From: Empedobacter stercoris
Lineage (GTDB): Bacteria > Bacteroidota > Bacteroidia > Flavobacteriales > Weeksellaceae
NCBI RefSeq assembly: GCF_020281205.1
Contig: NZ_JACXZC010000003.1
Location: 1-64,000 of the forward strand
DNA length: 64,000 nt
Direction of reading: 5' to 3'
The notes beneath the pieces were generated by a model. The model did not search any database. It was not told the DNA's origin and saw only the letters and a list, made by a program, of their open reading frames with translations. Position 1 is the first letter of the stretch. Each line of letters opens with the position of its first letter. A program made the position numbers and the translations under genes. Below, one piece after another: positions 53,850 through 62,500 of the stretch.

Positions 53850-55982
53850 TTATTTATAAGATTTCAATAAATTCTCTAAAATTTCGCACGCACATTCTGC
53901 TAAATTGGTTCCTGGGCCAAAAATCGCATCTGCGCCATTTTGATAAAGGTAATCATAATCTTGACGTGGGATAACACCACCGACAACAATATATACATCA
54001 TCTCTACCTAATTCTTTTAATAGTTTTACTACTTCTGGTACTAATGTTTTGTGTCCTGCAGCTAAAGAAGAAATTCCTAAAATGTGAACATCATTTTCAA
54101 TTGCTTGTTTAGCAACTTCCGCTGGTGTTTGGAATAATGGCGAAATATCGACATCAAATCCCATATCAGCAAATGATGTTGCAACAACTTTAGCACCGCG
54201 ATCGTGACCATCTTGTCCCATTTTTGCGACCATAATACGAGGGCGACGACCATCCTCTTCTGCAAACTCGTCTGCTAAATTGCGAGCTTCTTCAAATTTA
54301 TTCTTTTTTCCTGCTTCCATAGCATAAACCCCTTGAATTCCTCTTGTAATTGCTTTGTGACGACCAAAAATAGTTTCTAAAGCATCAGAAATTTCACCTA
54401 ACGTTACACGACGACGAGCCGCTTCGATAGATAATTCTAATAAATTTCCTTCACCTGTTTCAGCAGCTTTTGTTAATTGCGCTAATATCTCTTGAACAGC
54501 TTCGTTATTACGCTCTGCTTTTATTTGATTTAATCGATCAATTTGTTTTTGACGAACAGTTGTGTTGTCAACTTCAAGAATTTCAAACTCTTGTTGTTCT
54601 AATTTCGAACGATAGGCATTAACACCTATAATTGCAACTTCGCCAGAATCTATTTTGGCTTGTTTTTTTGCAGCAGCTTCTTCAATACGCATTTTCGGGA
54701 TTCCCGCTTCTATCGCTTGTGTCATTCCACCTAATTCGCGAACTTCTTGAATATATTCCCACGCTTGATTTGCCATTTCATTTGTCAATGACTCAATCAT
54801 AAAACTACCACCAAAAGGATCTGCAGTTCTGCAAATTTGTGTTTCTTCTTGTAAAATGATTTGCGTATTTCGTGCAATTCGTGCTGAGAAATCGGTAGGT
54901 AAAGCGATGGCTTCGTCTAATGCATTTGTGTGTAAAGACTGCGTTCCTCCTAATGCAGCAGCTAAAGCTTCGATTGCTGTACGACCAATATTGTTATATG
55001 GTTCTTGCTCTGTTAAACTCCAACCTGAAGTTTGACAATGCGTTCTTAGCATTAATGATTTTTTATTTTGAGGTTCAAATTCCTTCATCAATTTTGCCCA
55101 AAGCATACGAGCGGCTCTCATTTTCGCAATTTCTTGAGGGAAATTCATTCCAATTGCCCAGAAAAATGATAAACGAGGAGCAAAATCATCAACTTTTAAT
55201 CCGGCAGCTAATCCAGTTTTTACGTATTCGTAACCATCTGCTAATGTATATGCCATTTCCAAAACAGGAGTAGCTCCAGCTTCTTGCATATGGTAACCTG
55301 AAATAGATATAGAATTGAATCGCGGAATGTTTTGAGAAGTATATTCGAAAATATCAGCAATGATTTTCATCGAAGGTGTTGGTGGATAAATGTATGTATT
55401 ACGTACCATGAATTCCTTCAAAATATCATTCTGAATTGTACCCGAAAGTTGTTCTTGCGAAACCCCTTGTTCTTCAGCCGCTACAATGTAGAAAGCTAAA
55501 ATAGGAAGTACAGCTCCGTTCATTGTCATCGAAACTGAAATTTTATCCAATGGAATTTCATCAAATAAAATTTTCATATCCTCTACAGAATCAATTGCTA
55601 CACCAGCTTTTCCAACATCTCCAACAACACGTTCGTGATCAGAATCATAACCGCGATGTGTAGCCAAATCAAACGCAACTGAAAGACCTTTTTGTCCTGC
55701 AGCTAAATTTCTTTTGTAAAAAGCATTTGATTCCTCGGCAGTAGAAAAACCTGCATATTGACGTATTGTCCATGGTTGACGAACATACATTGTAGAATAA
55801 GGACCACGTAAATAAGGTGCAACACCAGGTAAAAAATCCAATTGTTTTAAATCTTTTACATCATTATAATCGTAATCACTTTTTACCTGTAAGCTATCTA
55901 ACTCAAATGACTCTATATGTGATGGATTAGAATTTAGATTTCGTTTAAATCTTAAATTCGAAAAATCTGTTTTGTGATTCAT
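53850..55982 (-). CDS. Methylmalonyl-CoA mutase, large (catalytic) subunit
   Basis: This adenosylcobalamin enzyme interconverts methylmalonyl-CoA and succinyl-CoA. In 710 residues the TIM-barrel substrate domain ([36 protein letters not shown]) precedes the C-terminal B12-binding domain with the cobalt-ligand motif [24 protein letters not shown], then [11 protein letters not shown] and [11 protein letters not shown]. The usual small subunit is not in the window: a divergent MenE-like gene lies upstream instead. A -7-like TATCTTAG lies at 55987-55994 on the minus strand, 4 nt from the ATG. Confidence 0.94.
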   Translation of the reverse strand: MNHKTDFSNLRFKRNLNSNPSHIESFELDSLQVKSDYDYNDVKDLKQLDFLPGVAPYLRGPYSTMYVRQPWTIRQYAGFSTAEESNAFYKRNLAAGQKGLSVAFDLATHRGYDSDHERVVGDVGKAGVAIDSVEDMKILFDEIPLDKISVSMTMNGAVLPILAFYIVAAEEQGVSQEQLSGTIQNDILKEFMVRNTYIYPPTPSMKIIADIFEYTSQNIPRFNSISISGYHMQEAGATPVLEMAYTLADGYEYVKTGLAAGLKVDDFAPRLSFFWAIGMNFPQEIAKMRAARMLWAKLMKEFEPQNKKSLMLRTHCQTSGWSLTEQEPYNNIGRTAIEALAAALGGTQSLHTNALDEAIALPTDFSARIARNTQIILQEETQICRTADPFGGSFMIESLTNEMANQAWEYIQEVRELGGMTQAIEAGIPKMRIEEAAAKKQAKIDSGEVAIIGVNAYRSKLEQQEFEILEVDNTTVRQKQIDRLNQIKAERNNEAVQEILAQLTKAAETGEGNLLELSIEAARRRVTLGEISDALETIFGRHKAITRGIQGVYAMEAGKKNKFEEARNLADEFAEEDGRRPRIMVAKMGQDGHDRGAKVVATSFADMGFDVDISPLFQTPAEVAKQAIENDVHILGISSLAAGHKTLVPEVVKLLKELGRDDVYIVVGGVIPRQDYDYLYQNGADAIFGPGTNLAECACEILENLLKSYK

Positions 55983-56156
55983 CTTGCTAAGATAAATAAT
56001 AATCTATTAGATTTTATAAAATTACCATTTTTTGAGAGCTCTTTTTTCAACTTTTTTTCAACAACAGCAATAAATATAGAAATTGAAATGCCTTTGGTCA
56101 AATTATTGATTGAATTTGATTATCAATATATTAAAACCGCACAAAAAATAGTTATT

Positions 56157-57200
56157 ATGAAATTAGAGTTTAGTAAAAAGAAGATTTCTGAAATTCTAAA
56201 TGAATTTCAAGATAAGAATACCTTTCAATGGCAGGATGATATTTTTGAATTGATGGAAAAAATCGATGGAAAAAATGAGATGTTTAATTTTCATTATATG
56301 AAAGAAGATAATATTTATACGTCAACGATTAATCGACAGTTTGTAAATGAGACTTTTCAATCATTGAATCGTTTTTTAGGATTAAAGAGCGGTGATTCGT
56401 CTTTGTTAATTTCATCTGTGTTAGAAAATGAAGGAGAAATATCCCTGGTACAAGCGATAGAAGGAGGATTAGATTTGTATTGTCACGAAGACTCGGATCA
56501 AGTGAAAATTCCGTTAACTAACGAGGATCAAAGCGAAATTGGTTATGCTTTGAATTATGCTTATTTGACAAAAAATCAATTAGAAAATTCATTTGACGAT
56601 TTAGCTCGAATAGAAAAAATTGCGATCGAAAGTGATCATTTATCACATGAGTTGATTCAGAAATTAAAAGATCATAAAAAAACAAGTTTTTACCAAGTGT
56701 TTACCGCAAATGGTTTTCCGATTGCAGTAAAAAATATAGATGATATAGAGTATACTGTTTTAGATAAAATAGAACTTTCTGAAGATGAAAAAGGCCATTT
56801 GGTTTTAAATTCGCCTTATGAAGATGAGTCTTTAAATCTGTATAGACAAGCTGTTATTTCTGATGATCAGAAGAAGTTTAGATGGATTTCAGGAAACGAA
56901 TGCAAGCTAAATGGAAAAGATATTGTCAATTTAGAAGTGATAGAAGAGAAACTAAAACCATATATTGATTATAATTTTAATGTAGTGACTTTTCCGAAGC
57001 AAGGAAGTACAGAGGATGTGATTTCTTTGGTGATAGAAAGTCGATTTACAGAACATGTTGATATTCAGAAAAGCGAATTGGAACGCAATGAAGTTCCACA
57101 ACAAACTTTTTTTATTGGAGAATTTCCAAAAAGTAAGGACAAAGCCGCTATTCGAAAAGAGTTAATTAAATTGTTAAATGAATCAGATGATAATCAATAA
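56157..57200 (+). CDS. Divergent MenE-like (acyl-CoA synthetase superfamily) protein lacking catalytic motifs
   Basis: The product has 347 residues from the ATG at 56157; earlier in-frame codons run back into the mutB start and are rejected. Its order of motifs follows flavobacterial o-succinylbenzoate-CoA ligase. LGLKSGDSSLLISSV corresponds to the LKPGD.ALLCL step, and LTKNQLENSFDDLARIEKIAIESDHLSHELIQKL to the M-PMQLENS...IKKLIIGGAPLS region. FYQVFTANGF sits where YETYGMTET belongs. FRWISGNECKLNGKDIVNLEVIEEKLKPYI matches FKWLGRADNVINSGGIKI...IEEKL, and FFIGEFPKSKDKAAIRKEL matches the PRTxxGKIxRKEL end. The P-loop Ser/Thr/Gly motif is missing and the A10 lysine is Ala330. The intact frame suggests a retained, non-catalytic role; a wrong family call remains possible. 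Confidence 0.65.
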   Translation: MKLEFSKKKISEILNEFQDKNTFQWQDDIFELMEKIDGKNEMFNFHYMKEDNIYTSTINRQFVNETFQSLNRFLGLKSGDSSLLISSVLENEGEISLVQAIEGGLDLYCHEDSDQVKIPLTNEDQSEIGYALNYAYLTKNQLENSFDDLARIEKIAIESDHLSHELIQKLKDHKKTSFYQVFTANGFPIAVKNIDDIEYTVLDKIELSEDEKGHLVLNSPYEDESLNLYRQAVISDDQKKFRWISGNECKLNGKDIVNLEVIEEKLKPYIDYNFNVVTFPKQGSTEDVISLVIESRFTEHVDIQKSELERNEVPQQTFFIGEFPKSKDKAAIRKELIKLLNESDDNQ

Positions 57201-57201
57201 C

Positions 57202-57243
57202 AACTAAAATGGGGACACTACATGTAGTGTCCCCATTTTAGTT
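57202..57243. terminator. Perfect 42-nt palindrome, probable bidirectional terminator
   Basis: Both arms, AACTAAAATGGGGACACTAC and its exact complement, meet without a spare loop base at 57222/57223. It lies between two convergent genes, so termination is the likely role, although the T-tract is short and the arms are unusually long. Confidence 0.6.
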
Positions 57244-57260
57244 TAAGTCATAAACAATTA

Positions 57261-57530
57261 TTAGTATTGAATATCAATTAAAGATTTCAAAGGTATCAAA
57301 ACACCATTTTTAATTTGCAAAAATTTATCCATAACAGACCATACAGTTGTTTCGATTTTCTTTGGACCTTGATCCGTTTGAAAAGTGATATATGCTTTCG
57401 ATTTGAATTCATTCCCTAATCTAACAGCACCATTCAACTTATTTACTTCTACTGTTACTTCATCTTTTGGCGCATCTAAAAACTTATAGTTTCTTACTTC
57501 TTCTTTTTCAATAAGTTCTGCTTTCATCAT
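57261..57530 (-). CDS. Small soluble protein, unknown function
   Basis: The product has 89 residues, or 88 from the second Met. No signal peptide or membrane segment is seen. The sequence alternates short strands (EVTVEVNKLNGAVRLGNEF; KAYITFQTDQGPKKIETTVWSVMDKFLQIKNGVLIPLKSLIDIQY), suggesting a small beta-barrel similar to Sm/SH3-like folds, which is only an impression. A long AT-rich leader (57531-57753) is shared with the divergent era gene. The family was not recognised. Confidence 0.65.
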   Translation of the reverse strand: MMKAELIEKEEVRNYKFLDAPKDEVTVEVNKLNGAVRLGNEFKSKAYITFQTDQGPKKIETTVWSVMDKFLQIKNGVLIPLKSLIDIQY

Positions 57531-57741
57531 TTTTTTAAATTTTGGTTAATTTAATTTTTCCATAACACTTGTATGAAATTAATCATATTTTTCAAAAAAC
57601 CATAACTTTTGTCATCTTTTTTTGATGTTAATTAGAATTATTCAAAATACAGACCAAAATCAATTTTATGAAACTAAAATTTCATTAGAAGATTAATCTT
57701 TTCTTCAACATATTAATCTGAAATAATATTATAGAAATCAC

Positions 57742-57749
57742 TAAATTTG
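57742..57749 (+). promoter_or_regulatory. -7 box immediately before era
   Basis: TAAATTTG ends 4 nt before the ATG at 57754. A TCTG at 57717-57720 could be a weak -33 element (21-bp spacer). Confidence 0.6.
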
Positions 57750-57753
57750 CAGA

Positions 57754-58641
57754 ATGTCAGACGAAAAGAAATTTAAATCCGGTTTTGTAAACATCATAGG
57801 TAATCCAAATGTTGGGAAATCTACTTTGATGAATATGTTGATGAAAGAACGTCTTGTAATTGCGACACACAAAGCGCAAACGACACGTCATCGTATCAAA
57901 GGTATTTTGACAGGAGAAGATTATCAAATTGTATTTTCTGATACACCAGGCGTATTAGATCCTGCATATGAGTTACAAACCAAAATGATGGACGCCGTAA
58001 AAGAGTCGTTGGTAGATGCTGATGTGATTCTTTATGTTGTGGAAATCGGAGAAAAACGTTTGAAAAACGAAGAAGTTTTTGAACGTCTGCAAAAAACATC
58101 GACACCCATTATTTTATTGTTGAATAAGATTGATACTGCTACACCAGATCGTTTGAATGAAGCGGTAGAATATTGGCACGAATTATTACCTAAGGCTGAG
58201 ATTTTGCCCATTTCGGCAAAGGAAAATGTAAATGTCGATTTGTTGATTAATAAAATTAAAGCAATCATTCCAGAAGGTCCGCAATATTATCCAGAAGAAC
58301 AATTAACAGATCGTTCAGAGCGTTTTATTGTGAACGAAGTGATACGCGAAAAGATTTTATTAAACTATCAAAAAGAAATTCCTTATTCTGTAGAAGTCGT
58401 AACAGAGCGATTCAAAGAAGATTTGAATTTAATTTCGATTGAAGCTGAAATTTATGTTGAACGAGATTCTCAGAAAGGAATTATTATTGGACATAAAGGC
58501 GAATCGTTATCAAAAGTAGGAAAAGAAGCTCGAGAAGAGTTAGAAAAATTCTTTGATAAGAAAGTATTCCTTAAACTTTTTGTAAAAGTGCGAAAAGATT
58601 GGAGAAGCAAAGAAAATGATTTGCGCCGCTTTGGTTATTAA
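57754..58641 (+). CDS. era: GTPase Era
   Basis: This essential GTPase binds 16S rRNA and acts in 30S subunit maturation. The 295-residue protein has G1 (GNPNVGKST), G2 (TTRHRIKG region), G3 (DTPG), G4 (NKID) and G5 (SAKE), then a KH domain: RVIVNEVIREKIL-like helix, then IIIGHKGESLSKVGKEAREELEKFFDKKVFLKLFVKV. The start is immediately downstream of a -7 box. A hairpin terminator follows. Confidence 0.97.
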   Translation: MSDEKKFKSGFVNIIGNPNVGKSTLMNMLMKERLVIATHKAQTTRHRIKGILTGEDYQIVFSDTPGVLDPAYELQTKMMDAVKESLVDADVILYVVEIGEKRLKNEEVFERLQKTSTPIILLLNKIDTATPDRLNEAVEYWHELLPKAEILPISAKENVNVDLLINKIKAIIPEGPQYYPEEQLTDRSERFIVNEVIREKILLNYQKEIPYSVEVVTERFKEDLNLISIEAEIYVERDSQKGIIIGHKGESLSKVGKEAREELEKFFDKKVFLKLFVKVRKDWRSKENDLRRFGY

Positions 58642-58661
58642 AAACGAATAAAAAATAATAG

Positions 58662-58688
58662 AGTCTTGAGAAATTAAGGCTTTTTTTA
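58662..58688 (+). terminator. era terminator
   Basis: AGTCTT pairs with AAGGCT (one G-U) around a short loop, followed by T7. Confidence 0.6.
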
Positions 58689-58751
58689 TGGATAGACATA
58701 ATATTAATTGTAAATTTATAAAAAGAATAGAACACATTAATGAATTAAATT

Positions 58752-59540
58752 ATGGCTAAAATATTATTTCCAACGGATTTTTCTGAAACAGCAAACAATG
58801 CTTTTTTATATGCTTTAAATCTCGCAAAAGTTTTAAATACAGATATCAAGTTAGTTTCGGTACAACCTAATCTTAGAAATTATCTTGATGTAACAGAAGA
58901 AAACTTTGAAAACTATATCAATAAATTAAAAAACATAGCAAAAGAAAATCACTTAGAACATGTCAAAATAGAAAGTTCGTTGATTGTGGGTGACTTATTG
59001 TTAATGATTTTAGACATTATCAATAAAGATAATATTCGATATGTTGTAATGGGAACAAATGGACAAAATAGTTTAGGTAAAAAGTTTTTTGGTTCGAATA
59101 CAGTAAATGTAATCAATAATTCACCCGTTCCTGTGTTGGTTGTTCCAAATCAAGTAAAATTCAAGGAAGAAAGAAATTTTGCTTTTGCAACCTTGTTTCA
59201 CCAAAACGAATCGAAGGCTTTGGCTGAGATGGAAGAAGTGACAAGTCGTTACGGAAAATTGTTGAATATTGTTCATGTCGATGACAAGTCAATTACACCA
59301 GAAATGTTAAACGTTAAAAAAGAATGGCAATCCGAATATCCTGAAGCTATTGTTACGATAGAAACCAACAAAGATGTAGAAGGAGGATTAATTAATTTTT
59401 GTACCCAAAACAATATTGATGTTTTAGGAGTTGTACATAGAGAATTAACATCTTTCGAACGCTTGTTTACCATCAATCACAGCCAACGATTATTATCAAG
59501 TGCAAATGTAGCATTATTAGTTTTTCAAGAAAGTAAATAA
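58752..59540 (+). CDS. Tandem universal stress protein (UspA family)
   Basis: The product has 262 residues with two Usp-type folds. The first (residues 1-138) is canonical: ILFPTDFSETANNAFLYALNLAK at the start and an ATP-loop-like VVMGTNGQNSLGKKFFGSNTVNVINNSPVPVLVVP. The second, about residues 145-262, keeps the fold pattern (FAFATLFHQNESKALAEMEEV to NVALLVFQES) but has lost the G-x2-G-x9-G nucleotide loop. Stress-linked regulation is expected but no site was found. It ends in a GC-rich hairpin. Confidence 0.88.
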   Translation: MAKILFPTDFSETANNAFLYALNLAKVLNTDIKLVSVQPNLRNYLDVTEENFENYINKLKNIAKENHLEHVKIESSLIVGDLLLMILDIINKDNIRYVVMGTNGQNSLGKKFFGSNTVNVINNSPVPVLVVPNQVKFKEERNFAFATLFHQNESKALAEMEEVTSRYGKLLNIVHVDDKSITPEMLNVKKEWQSEYPEAIVTIETNKDVEGGLINFCTQNNIDVLGVVHRELTSFERLFTINHSQRLLSSANVALLVFQESK

Positions 59541-59557
59541 ATTATATACATAAATTT

Positions 59558-59586
59558 GTAAGCGGAGAATTCTCCGCTTTTTTGAT
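59558..59586 (+). terminator. Usp terminator
   Basis: AAGCGGAGAA pairs perfectly with TTCTCCGCTT, then T6. It covers an in-frame TTG of the next gene. Confidence 0.85.
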
Positions 59587-59624
59587 TGGCTAAATTTTTG
59601 CTTCAATTCTTTCAAAATACGTTT

Positions 59625-60869
59625 ATGACTGAACTTCAGAAAATAAAAAACCTCAAAAAACATAAAGCAATTGCAACAGGATTATTTATCTTGATGGCTT
59701 TTGTTTACTTTTTGATGGTTTATTTGAATCAATATTCTCCTGCAAACTGGATTGGCTATGTAGAGTCATTTGCCGAAGCGGCTATGGTTGGAGCACTTGC
59801 AGATTGGTTTGCGGTTACTGCTTTGTTTCGTTATCCATTAGGGCTAAAAATTCCACACACAAATTTGATCGAAAATAGTAAAAATGCAATAGGTGATAAT
59901 TTGGGGCAATTTGTAACAGATAATTTTTTAACTCCTTCTACTATTCGTCCGTATATCGTTAAGTTAGAAGTGGTGAAATATGCAGCTGATTGGTTGAATA
60001 AACCGACTAATCAAGAAATGTTACAAGTAGAATTGATTAATTTTTTGAAGAAGATTGTCAAAGATTTAGATGATAAAGATGTGGTTGATTTTATCACGTT
60101 AAAAGGGGATGAGATTTTAAAACAGTTTGATCTTCCAGAATTGGTTTCAACAAGTTTAGAATATATCCTCGAAAAAGAAAAGCACAATGAAATTTTAGAA
60201 GCAATTATTCCGAAAGCCAAAGAATATATCATCGAAAGTGATTTGATTATTAAAGATAAATTAAACGAAAAACATCCTGTCATTTCATTCTTTGCAGGAA
60301 AAAAAATCTCAAAAGGAGTAGTGGAAGGAGTGGTGAGTTTTTTGGATGAGGTAGAGAATGACAAAGAACACCCAGTTCGTCATAATATCGAACGAATTAT
60401 TCGAGAAAATATTTTGAATGTAAAAGAATCGCCCGATTGGAAATTGAAATTAGAATCGCTTCGAGATGAGTTTATCACCAAAGAAAGATTAAATGGATAT
60501 GCCTCAGATTTGTGGTTGACTCTTAAAGTAAGTCTGACAGAAAGCTTTGATGATCCAAATTCTGCGATACAAGTTTATATCAATAAAAACATTAAAAAAT
60601 TAACCGAGAATTTGAATGATAACCAAGAAATGATTGATAAAATTAATAGTTGGGTACGTCATTTTATTTACCGCATGATTTTGAGAAATGTGAAAGAAGT
60701 AGAAAGTTTGATTAGTAATACAGTCGATAAATGGGAAGGAAAAGAACTGAGCGAAAAGTTAGAATTGGAAGTTGGTAAAGACTTACAATTTATTCGGATA
60801 AATGGTACGCTTGTCGGAGGGCTTGTTGGTTTGATTATTTATACTATTACACAATTGGTTTTCCATTAA
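59625..60869 (+). CDS. DUF445 family membrane protein
   Basis: The protein has 414 residues from the ATG at 59625 (MTELQKIKNLKKHKAIATGLF). A TTG at 59586 lies at the end of the upstream terminator and was rejected. An N-terminal membrane helix at about residues 17-40 is followed by the family motif FAEAAMVGALADWFAVTALFRYPLGLKIPHTNLI, a long charged helical region, and a C-terminal helix (INGTLVGGLVGLIIYTITQLVF). DUF445 is related to the YjiN family. The function is not established. Confidence 0.85.
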   Translation: MTELQKIKNLKKHKAIATGLFILMAFVYFLMVYLNQYSPANWIGYVESFAEAAMVGALADWFAVTALFRYPLGLKIPHTNLIENSKNAIGDNLGQFVTDNFLTPSTIRPYIVKLEVVKYAADWLNKPTNQEMLQVELINFLKKIVKDLDDKDVVDFITLKGDEILKQFDLPELVSTSLEYILEKEKHNEILEAIIPKAKEYIIESDLIIKDKLNEKHPVISFFAGKKISKGVVEGVVSFLDEVENDKEHPVRHNIERIIRENILNVKESPDWKLKLESLRDEFITKERLNGYASDLWLTLKVSLTESFDDPNSAIQVYINKNIKKLTENLNDNQEMIDKINSWVRHFIYRMILRNVKEVESLISNTVDKWEGKELSEKLELEVGKDLQFIRINGTLVGGLVGLIIYTITQLVFH

Positions 60870-60904
60870 AATACAAAAGCTCGAGAATTTCTCGAGCTTT
60901 TTCA
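60869..60904. terminator. Terminator after DUF445 gene (copy 2 of a duplicated hairpin)
   Basis: The same AAAAGCTCGAGAA/TTCTCGAGCTTTT hairpin as at 39393-39425, including the ATACAAAA flank. It lies between convergent genes. Confidence 0.85.
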
Positions 60905-60921
60905 ATTTAAAATCTGTAATA

Positions 60922-61392
60922 TTATTTTACCAAGTTAAGTTTTTCATCAGCTTTCCAAATTCTATATTCTAACGTATAACCTTTCGGTACATAAACTACA
61001 ATTGGCAATTTGCTGTTGTAACGTGTTTGTAAAGACTGAGCGTAGATTGTTTTCTCTACAGATTGATTATCTGGACACATCATCATAGTTCCTCCGACAT
61101 TCCCATTCGATTCGAAATTGATGTAATTATATCCCCATCCTTCTACTGTTTTCTGATCAAAATTTCCACTTAAGAAAAAACGATTGCACGAATCAACCAT
61201 TACTTTTTTACCAGCAAAAATTTCAACCGAATAATTTTCTTCGTTCGTTTGAGGTTGAAGAACGATAATTTTTTGTTCGTAACCTTTTTTTGCTTCTGGG
61301 TACATCGAATAATCCATTTTATTATTTTTTTGTGCAAATGAGACCATAACAATTAATATTGCTAAAATGCTAAATACTTTTCTAAATTTCAT
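60922..61392 (-). CDS. eco: Ecotin family serine protease inhibitor
   Basis: This exported inhibitor of trypsin-fold proteases has 156 residues. After the signal peptide (MKFRKVFSILAILIVMVSFAQ) the mature part follows E. coli ecotin: MYPEAKKGYEQKIIVLQPQ, KTVEGWGYNYINF, TMMMCPDNQ, and RYNSKLPIVVYVPKGYTLEYRIWKAD. The reactive-site Met is conserved (Met103, equivalent to Met84). The two disulphide cysteines (Cys69, Cys106) keep the 37-residue spacing of Cys50 and Cys87. It lies alone between the DUF445 gene and tRNA-Asn. It may protect the cell against host or competitor serine proteases. Confidence 0.93.
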   Translation of the reverse strand: MKFRKVFSILAILIVMVSFAQKNNKMDYSMYPEAKKGYEQKIIVLQPQTNEENYSVEIFAGKKVMVDSCNRFFLSGNFDQKTVEGWGYNYINFESNGNVGGTMMMCPDNQSVEKTIYAQSLQTRYNSKLPIVVYVPKGYTLEYRIWKADEKLNLVK

Positions 61393-61477
61393 ACTAAATT
61401 TATTTTTTGTTTTCTACTTGTAAGATGATCTAAGAGGAGAAAAGGTTGTGTGATGTAGTGTTAAATATTTGTAAAAT

Positions 61478-61509
61478 AAAAAAAGACAATCGTAATGATT
61501 GTCTTTTTT
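61478..61509 (-). terminator. tRNA-Asn terminator
   Basis: AAAAAGACAATC pairs with GATTGTCTTTTT around a 5-nt loop. On the minus strand it follows the tRNA 3' end directly. Confidence 0.8.
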
Positions 61510-61510
61510 G

Positions 61511-61584
61511 CTCCTCCTCTTGGGCTCGAACCAAGGACCCTCTGATTAACAGTCAGATGCTCTAACCAACTGAGCTAAGGAGGA
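61511..61584 (-). tRNA. tRNA-Asn (anticodon GTT)
   Basis: The minus strand folds as a standard cloverleaf of 74 nt. The acceptor TCCTCCT pairs with AGGAGGA, with discriminator G. The D-arm is GCTC...GAGC. The anticodon stem is TCTGA/TCAGA with loop CTGTTAA, giving anticodon GTT. The T-arm is CTTGG-TTCGAGC-CCAAG. CCA is not encoded. Confidence 0.95.
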
Positions 61585-61607
61585 GTATCGTTATCGATAT
61601 TGTGATG

Positions 61608-61615
61608 CAAATATA
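61608..61615 (-). promoter_or_regulatory. tRNA-Asn promoter, -7 box with canonical -33
   Basis: On the minus strand TATATTTG is preceded, after a 19-bp spacer, by TTTG (61635-61638). This is the best full Bacteroidetes promoter match found here. Confidence 0.65.
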
Positions 61616-61722
61616 GAGCAAATTTTATTACTTCCAAATCTTAAAACTATTTTTTTTTTGCGCTGAAAGTCGCTAAAACAAACAACTCTTTGAAAATGAA
61701 TTAGAAATAATTTTATTCAACG

Positions 61723-62397
61723 TTATTTGTAATGATAAAATATCCCTTGTTGGGTTGCTGTCCACAAAGGAGCTTTTTTATTTGCCGCTTTTAAGGCACT
61801 TGACGCCCAAGTATTACACGTAAAAAATAAGCTATAACTTCCTTTCGCTTCATAAAATGCATCACCCTCTCCATAAACTGCATCTGTTTCAACCAATTCT
61901 ACTTTAGAATTTTGATCCAAATCAAATGAATTTTTAATATATACGATCAGATTTTGATACTCTTCTAAACTCAAAGAGATTCTTTTGCAATCTTCGCCAA
62001 CTGTCATATTATCATAAAAAGTAGTGTGCATCGCTGAATCTCCTAACCAAAAAGCAGCATTAAAAGCTGTTGTAAGTTTAAGATCATTCCATTCTGGCGT
62101 ATCCAAATAAAAACCTTTATCTCCCCAACCAAAAGCAATGTATTTATATTCTTTCTTCGATTTTGTATCGGAAAATGGCACGAAAAATGACCAATCAATT
62201 GCTTCAGATTTCACAGGAACCACAATATCTGTATGTACACCATTTGTTAAAATATAAGCCGTTATTTGATCTGTTGATTTCTGTTTTTCTTTGTGCACAG
62301 GAATTAACGGCAACAAAACCACTGCAAGCAAGTATACCATAACAAGTAATACTAAAGTAGCTAAGGATTTTAGTAGTATTCGTAAGATTTTTTTCAT
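61723..62397 (-). CDS. DUF2459 (TIGR02117) membrane-anchored protein
   Basis: The product has 224 residues. An N-terminal membrane helix (LKSLATLVLLVMVYLLAVVLLPL) is followed by the family blocks TNGVHTDIVVPVKSEAIDW, IAFGWGDKGFYLDTPEWNDL and FFTCNTWASSALKAANK. The conserved His, Asp and Cys positions suggest a hydrolase-like site, but no activity is known for the family. The gene is monocistronic and divergent from the GLPGLI gene. Confidence 0.85.
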   Translation of the reverse strand: MKKILRILLKSLATLVLLVMVYLLAVVLLPLIPVHKEKQKSTDQITAYILTNGVHTDIVVPVKSEAIDWSFFVPFSDTKSKKEYKYIAFGWGDKGFYLDTPEWNDLKLTTAFNAAFWLGDSAMHTTFYDNMTVGEDCKRISLSLEEYQNLIVYIKNSFDLDQNSKVELVETDAVYGEGDAFYEAKGSYSLFFTCNTWASSALKAANKKAPLWTATQQGIFYHYK

Positions 62398-62500
62398 CGT
62401 AATGGATTAAGTTAGCTAAAATAAAGAAAATCGCGAAAAGCTTTTGTCAATTAGTTCTCTATTTTTTTTAGTATATTTAATTCACTTTTAATTAACACAA

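Noticed and set aside
55974-56156. N-terminal extension of the MenE-like frame overlapping the mutB start
   Set aside because: The extra 61 residues have no family similarity and overlap the divergent mutB start. The ATG at 56157 gives the length expected for MenE.
59551-59558. TAAATTTG just before the Usp terminator as a promoter
   Set aside because: It would drive transcription straight into a strong hairpin. Such octamers arise often by chance in AT-rich DNA.
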